DNA of 7,487 bases from Acidobacteriota bacterium (GTDB lineage Bacteria > Acidobacteriota > Terriglobia > Terriglobales > Acidobacteriaceae), in NCBI GenBank assembly GCA_003224835.1, contig QHZX01000287.1, positions 1 to 7,487 on the forward strand, written 5' to 3'. The position numbers and the translations under genes are program-made. Under the pieces are notes generated by a model. That model had not been told where the DNA came from and ran no database searches. It was given only the letters and a program-made list of their open reading frames with translations. Below, piece by piece: positions 4,599 through 7,487 of the stretch; position 1 is the first letter of the stretch; each line of letters opens with the position of its first letter.

Positions 4599-6467
4599 TT
4601 ACGCGATCACGGGTTGATGGCTGGCGAGGAGAAGCTCAAAGGCTTTAGTAGAGTCAACCGGAGGAGAGTAGAGGAATCCTTGGGCCATTTCGCATTTGAG
4701 GTGCTTAAGCTCGGTGATCTCGTCTTGCGTTTCGGTGCCCTCAGCCACAACTTTGAGTCCAAGGCTGTGCGCGAGCATAACAATCAGGCGCACGATTTCA
4801 TGATTATCGTGGTCGGAGGACATCTGCGAAATGAAGATCCTGTCAATTTTCAAGGCATCGATAGGGAAGCGCGGCAAGCGGCTGAGCGAAGAGTAGCCGG
4901 TGCCAAAATCGTCGATGCTTAAGCGGACGCCGAGTGACTTGAGATCAGCCAGCACGGAGAAAGCCCGATCGGCATCGCCCATCGCAATGGTCTCGGTGAT
5001 CTCAAGATTCACAGTGCTGGGGTGAATGCCAGACTGTGTAAGGATCGCTTCGATTTCTTTCGCCAGGTCCGGCAGCGCAAACTGCCGTGGCGTGATGTTC
5101 AAACTCATGGTTAGTGGAGGCGTGCACTTTATCTTTGTCTGCCAGGACTGTAATTGCTGGCAAGATTCGAGGTAAAGGGCTCGATTCATTGGAAGAATGA
5201 GTCCAGTCTCGTCGGCTATGGGAATGAAGTCGACTGGGGAAACCATTCCCTGGACGGTCTTCCAGCGGCTTAACGCTTCGAAGCCAATAATTTTTCCCGA
5301 TTCGAAATGCATCGCCGGATCGAAGACTTCACACCGCGCTTTGCCGGACTGCTTGGCGCGGTACATAGCGATTTCAGAATCGCGCAGGAGGTCTTCCGCG
5401 CCTTCGTAAGAGTTGCTGCTGGCAACGATACCGATGCTGGCAGAGACCACGATTTGCTGGCCGCCAATGTTAAAAGGAACCGAGATCTTATCCAGAATGC
5501 GCCGCGCTGCCCGAATGGCGTCACTGGGCTGGGAGATATCATCCAGGAGCGCGGTAAATTCGTCGCCGCCAAGCCGGGCCAGACCGCCGGCAGTCGATCT
5601 CGTATTGGTTTCGGGAGCGGAACGGGAAACGGTATCGGTTTCCCGAAATGACGCGGTAAGACGATGGGCGACCTGGATGAGGAGTTCGTCTCCGGCGGTG
5701 TGACCGAGACTGTCATTGAAGACCTTGAACCCATCAATATCGATGAAGAGCACAACGAACTTGTAGTCGGAGTGGCGGCGGGCCCGAATCAGGGAGTGCT
5801 GGAGCCGATCAACAAACAGGGCCCGATTAGGCAATTCCGTCAGCACGTCGTGCAACGCGCGATGCTCGAGCATCTCTTCAGCGTGCTTCCGTTCGGTAAT
5901 GTCGCGGTTGACGATGACCAGTTTTTCCATGTTGCCATTGCCGTTTTGAATAGGACTGGCCGTGCTCCGTGCATTTGCAGCAGCTTGCAAGACGCGCTCG
6001 CGATCGGAAGGATGGATCTGATCGACGGAAGATCCGGCGCTCAACTCTGCCCCTGAATACCCTAAGACCTTTTCATAAGCGGGACTGTTATAGAGCCGAT
6101 TACCGGCTGCATCTACTACCGCAATCATGTCCGCGGCGTTTTCGGTGATGAGTTGGAAAAGTTCGTCGCGCTCGATCAGTTGCCTGCGCACCCGCTGCAG
6201 CTGCATGTGCTGATACATCGTATAGATATCAAACATCAGCACCAGAGCGGCGAGTCCGCGCACCCAATCGCGGAGGTCGGTCCAATATTGGCGGCTGATT
6301 CCGGAGTTCTGATCGAAAAAAGTAAGGAAGACAATACCCGCAGTGAGGGCGAGAGTAACTATTACGGCGAATCCCCACAACCACCATTCACGGCCTTCGA
6401 TCTGGTGAATTTTGAGCGAGTTTATCCCGCGGCTTCTGGGGGAAGCACTTTTAGAGGCGGAAGGCAT
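4599..6467 (-). CDS. Membrane-anchored PAS-GGDEF-EAL cyclic di-GMP protein with shortened PAS and EAL domains
   Basis: This 622-residue protein is expected to make and/or degrade cyclic di-GMP at the inner membrane. Domain order: two hydrophobic helices (about 29-51 and 70-85), a PAS sensor (about 103-194, ending in D-I-T-E-R-K), GGDEF (about 200-384) and EAL (about 388-615). The GGDEF site is intact (G300-G-D-E-F304, metal Asp243), so cyclase activity is plausible. R275-E-T-D278 matches the inhibitory I-site but is pushed about 16 residues away from GGDEF by an insertion. EAL keeps Glu397, Asn457, Glu489, Asp519-Asp520, Lys540, Glu576 and Gln596. Yet only 18 residues separate F382-D-P-A-M from E-A-L, where about 49 are usual, so the opening helix and the Y-Q-P strand are missing. 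PAS is also 20-25 residues short between 165 and 175. The ATG at 6467 is the first possible start (an in-frame TGA is three codons upstream) but lacks a clear ribosome binding site. Confidence 0.93.
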   Translation of the reverse strand: MPSASKSASPRSRGINSLKIHQIEGREWWLWGFAVIVTLALTAGIVFLTFFDQNSGISRQYWTDLRDWVRGLAALVLMFDIYTMYQHMQLQRVRRQLIERDELFQLITENAADMIAVVDAAGNRLYNSPAYEKVLGYSGAELSAGSSVDQIHPSDRERVLQAAANARSTASPIQNGNGNMEKLVIVNRDITERKHAEEMLEHRALHDVLTELPNRALFVDRLQHSLIRARRHSDYKFVVLFIDIDGFKVFNDSLGHTAGDELLIQVAHRLTASFRETDTVSRSAPETNTRSTAGGLARLGGDEFTALLDDISQPSDAIRAARRILDKISVPFNIGGQQIVVSASIGIVASSNSYEGAEDLLRDSEIAMYRAKQSGKARCEVFDPAMHFESGKIIGFEALSRWKTVQGMVSPVDFIPIADETGLILPMNRALYLESCQQLQSWQTKIKCTPPLTMSLNITPRQFALPDLAKEIEAILTQSGIHPSTVNLEITETIAMGDADRAFSVLADLKSLGVRLSIDDFGTGYSSLSRLPRFPIDALKIDRIFISQMSSDHDNHEIVRLIVMLAHSLGLKVVAEGTETQDEITELKHLKCEMAQGFLYSPPVDSTKAFELLLASHQPVIA

Positions 6468-6489
6468 GCAATGTCAGGAGTAAAGAGCG

Positions 6490-6519
6490 ATTCTATTTCG
6501 CATGCACGATTACGCCCAA
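6490..6519 (-). promoter_or_regulatory. Candidate sigma-70 promoter of the GGDEF-EAL gene
   Basis: On the minus strand, TTGGGC (complement of 6514-6519) and TAGAAT (complement of 6490-6495) are 18 bases apart. The -10 box matches consensus at five of six positions and the -35 only at TTG. Transcription would start about 16 bases before the ATG at 6467, giving a very short leader, consistent with the lack of a good Shine-Dalgarno sequence there. Confidence 0.35.
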
Positions 6520-6637
6520 GTTACTGAGGTAGAGGAGGCTTTCGTGCGGGTCGGTGCCGATGTGAATATAGGAATCTATGCTGAGTTCCAAAATGGTGCC
6601 TCAGTCATCCTCGAACGGACGTGAATTGCTGTCTTCG

Positions 6638-6657
6638 TCGGTCGGTTAACCGACCGA
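6638..6657. promoter_or_regulatory. 20-bp perfect palindrome in the divergent promoter region
   Basis: TCGGTCGGTTAACCGACCGA is a perfect palindrome without a loop, centred on GTTAAC between the GGDEF-EAL gene (-) and the REC-like/PilZ gene (+). A TATGAT hexamer (6662-6667, five of six to the -10 consensus, rightward) starts five bases after it, and no -35 box is visible at the proper spacing because the palindrome occupies that place. This arrangement fits an operator of a dimeric regulator controlling the PilZ gene, possibly both genes. As RNA it could also form an 8-bp hairpin, but no T-tract follows. Confidence 0.45.
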
Positions 6658-6741
6658 GAGTTATGATTACTTACGGTTTATTAAAATAAGCGCTTTGGCT
6701 TTCCCTGTTCGTATGAGGGGTGCCATACCCGTAAGAAATTA

Positions 6742-7446
6742 ATGACTGCAGTGGCAGAAATTCGAGCACTGGTTGTGACCCGGGACGCGGAGTTAACCAC
6801 CACGTTTACACACCTCTCCCGGGAGTTCGGAATTAGTGCGCAGAGAAGCAGCGGGACCAATGGCGGAGTCCCAAAAGAGCTGACCCTCTCGAAATACGAA
6901 GCATTAGTCATTGATTTTGACACCATTCCGCAAACGGTACCGATTTTCACAACCATTCGGCAGAGCCCAGCCAACCGGAATGCAGTGGTATTCGCGGTGG
7001 TGAGCAGCGAAGACACGCGCCAACGGGCCAAAGACCAGGGCGCTACGTTCTTGCTGGAGCGGCCGCTGGAACGCGATGGATTACGGCGCGTGCTGCAGGC
7101 CGCCTATGGTCTGATGACGAGTGAACGCCGGCGCTACTTCCGCTGTTCGATTGAACTTCCGGTGCAATTGGTTCGAGATAGCGGCGAAGAACTCGATTGC
7201 AGAACCATCAACATCAGCAGTAATGGAATGGCGGTAAACGGTCCAGCCCCATTTGAAGGCGGCGAGAAACTGCACATCGCATTGAGCTTGCCGAAATCCG
7301 GCTCGCAGGTGCGTGGTCGGGCCACGGTTGTGTGGGACGACAAACACGGTAAAACGGGTTTGAGTGTCGAATGCGCGAATTCGCAGATGCAGAGAGAGCT
7401 TGATACGTGGCTGGACGCGCAATTTCATCCCAATATTGGGCGATAG
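6742..7446 (+). CDS. Pseudo-receiver/PilZ cyclic di-GMP-binding protein
   Basis: This 234-residue cytoplasmic protein has two domains. Residues about 6-122 have the strand-helix pattern of a response-regulator receiver (A-L-V-V-T-R-D at 9-15, E-A-L-V-I-D-F-D at 53-60, F-L-L-E-R-P-L at 103-109). The acidic pair after strand 1 is reduced to Asp15, and the usual Lys before Pro is Arg107. Asp58 or Asp60 could still be the acceptor, but phosphorylation is doubtful. Residues about 127-228 form a PilZ domain with both c-di-GMP signatures intact: R130-R-Y-F-R134 (RRxxR) and N157-I-S-S-N-G162 (NxSxxG). It should therefore bind c-di-GMP and act as an effector. The ATG at 6742 is chosen because it precedes the first receiver strand closely; the ribosome binding site is weak, and GAGGGG (6715-6720) is 21 bases away, partly in a GGGT/ACCC hairpin. 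It is divergent from the GGDEF-EAL gene. Confidence 0.88.
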   Translation: MTAVAEIRALVVTRDAELTTTFTHLSREFGISAQRSSGTNGGVPKELTLSKYEALVIDFDTIPQTVPIFTTIRQSPANRNAVVFAVVSSEDTRQRAKDQGATFLLERPLERDGLRRVLQAAYGLMTSERRRYFRCSIELPVQLVRDSGEELDCRTINISSNGMAVNGPAPFEGGEKLHIALSLPKSGSQVRGRATVVWDDKHGKTGLSVECANSQMQRELDTWLDAQFHPNIGR

Positions 7447-7487
7447 TCTAGCCCAGCTCTTCTTCCAAACTTGAGATAAAAGACTGA
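7447..7487. other. Right-edge tail after the PilZ gene
   Basis: These are 41 non-coding bases after the stop codon. No terminator hairpin or gene start is visible before the window ends. Confidence 0.5.

Noticed and set aside
5270..5755. 161-codon frame in another phase inside the GGDEF-EAL gene
   Set aside because: The GGDEF-EAL reading frame is unmistakable here and the alternative product resembles nothing.

Overview
The window looks like chromosomal DNA from a Gram-negative soil bacterium, most likely an acidobacterium of the Terriglobia (Koribacter-like) type. The inference rests on moderately GC-rich coding sequence, PilZ proteins ending in the N-V-W-G-I...P-P-E-D-W style tail, a REC-like/PilZ protein and a PAS-GGDEF-EAL protein of the kind common in that group, and wide intergenic gaps filled with palindromic repeats ending in CGGAATGACA. 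No database search was possible, so the taxonomic call is an inference.

Layout. Positions 1-710 hold no convincing gene but carry one copy of a palindrome-cored repeat (281-371). A single-pass membrane protein with a Cys/Trp/Tyr-rich C-terminus, of no recognised family, is at 711-1541 (+). Positions 1542-2168 are a second repeat-rich gap with another copy of the same repeat (1715-1803) and a 189-bp element with terminal inverted repeats (1834-2022). A secreted cupin is at 2169-2636 (+). A doubtful small basic ORF (2844-3203, +) runs tail-to-tail into a small stand-alone PilZ-like gene (3083-3424, -). After a hairpin-rich gap comes an outer-membrane beta-barrel gene (3892-4377, +) ending at a strong intrinsic terminator (4395-4422). 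An inverted array of 7-nt repeats (4460-4598) then abuts the stop codon of a convergent membrane PAS-GGDEF-EAL gene (4599-6467, -). A divergent promoter region with a perfect 20-bp palindrome (6638-6657) separates that gene from a pseudo-receiver/PilZ gene (6742-7446, +).

How the genes relate. Three of the six firm genes carry domains that make, break or bind cyclic di-GMP: a membrane-anchored GGDEF-EAL enzyme, a PilZ protein with an intact binding motif transcribed divergently from it, and a PilZ-like protein with a degraded motif. This suggests a local c-di-GMP signalling neighbourhood, but nothing in the sequence ties the cupin, the beta-barrel or the Cys-rich protein to it. Every gene appears to be transcribed on its own; there is no clear operon.

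Most unusual points: relative to family consensus, the GGDEF-EAL protein seems to have lost two in-frame segments, about 20-25 residues in PAS and about 30 residues at the start of EAL including the Y-Q-P strand, while keeping all downstream EAL catalytic residues. Others are the inverted heptad array touching its stop codon, the 20-bp palindrome in the divergent promoter, and the unrecognised Cys-rich membrane protein. I did not find a convincing new multi-gene system.
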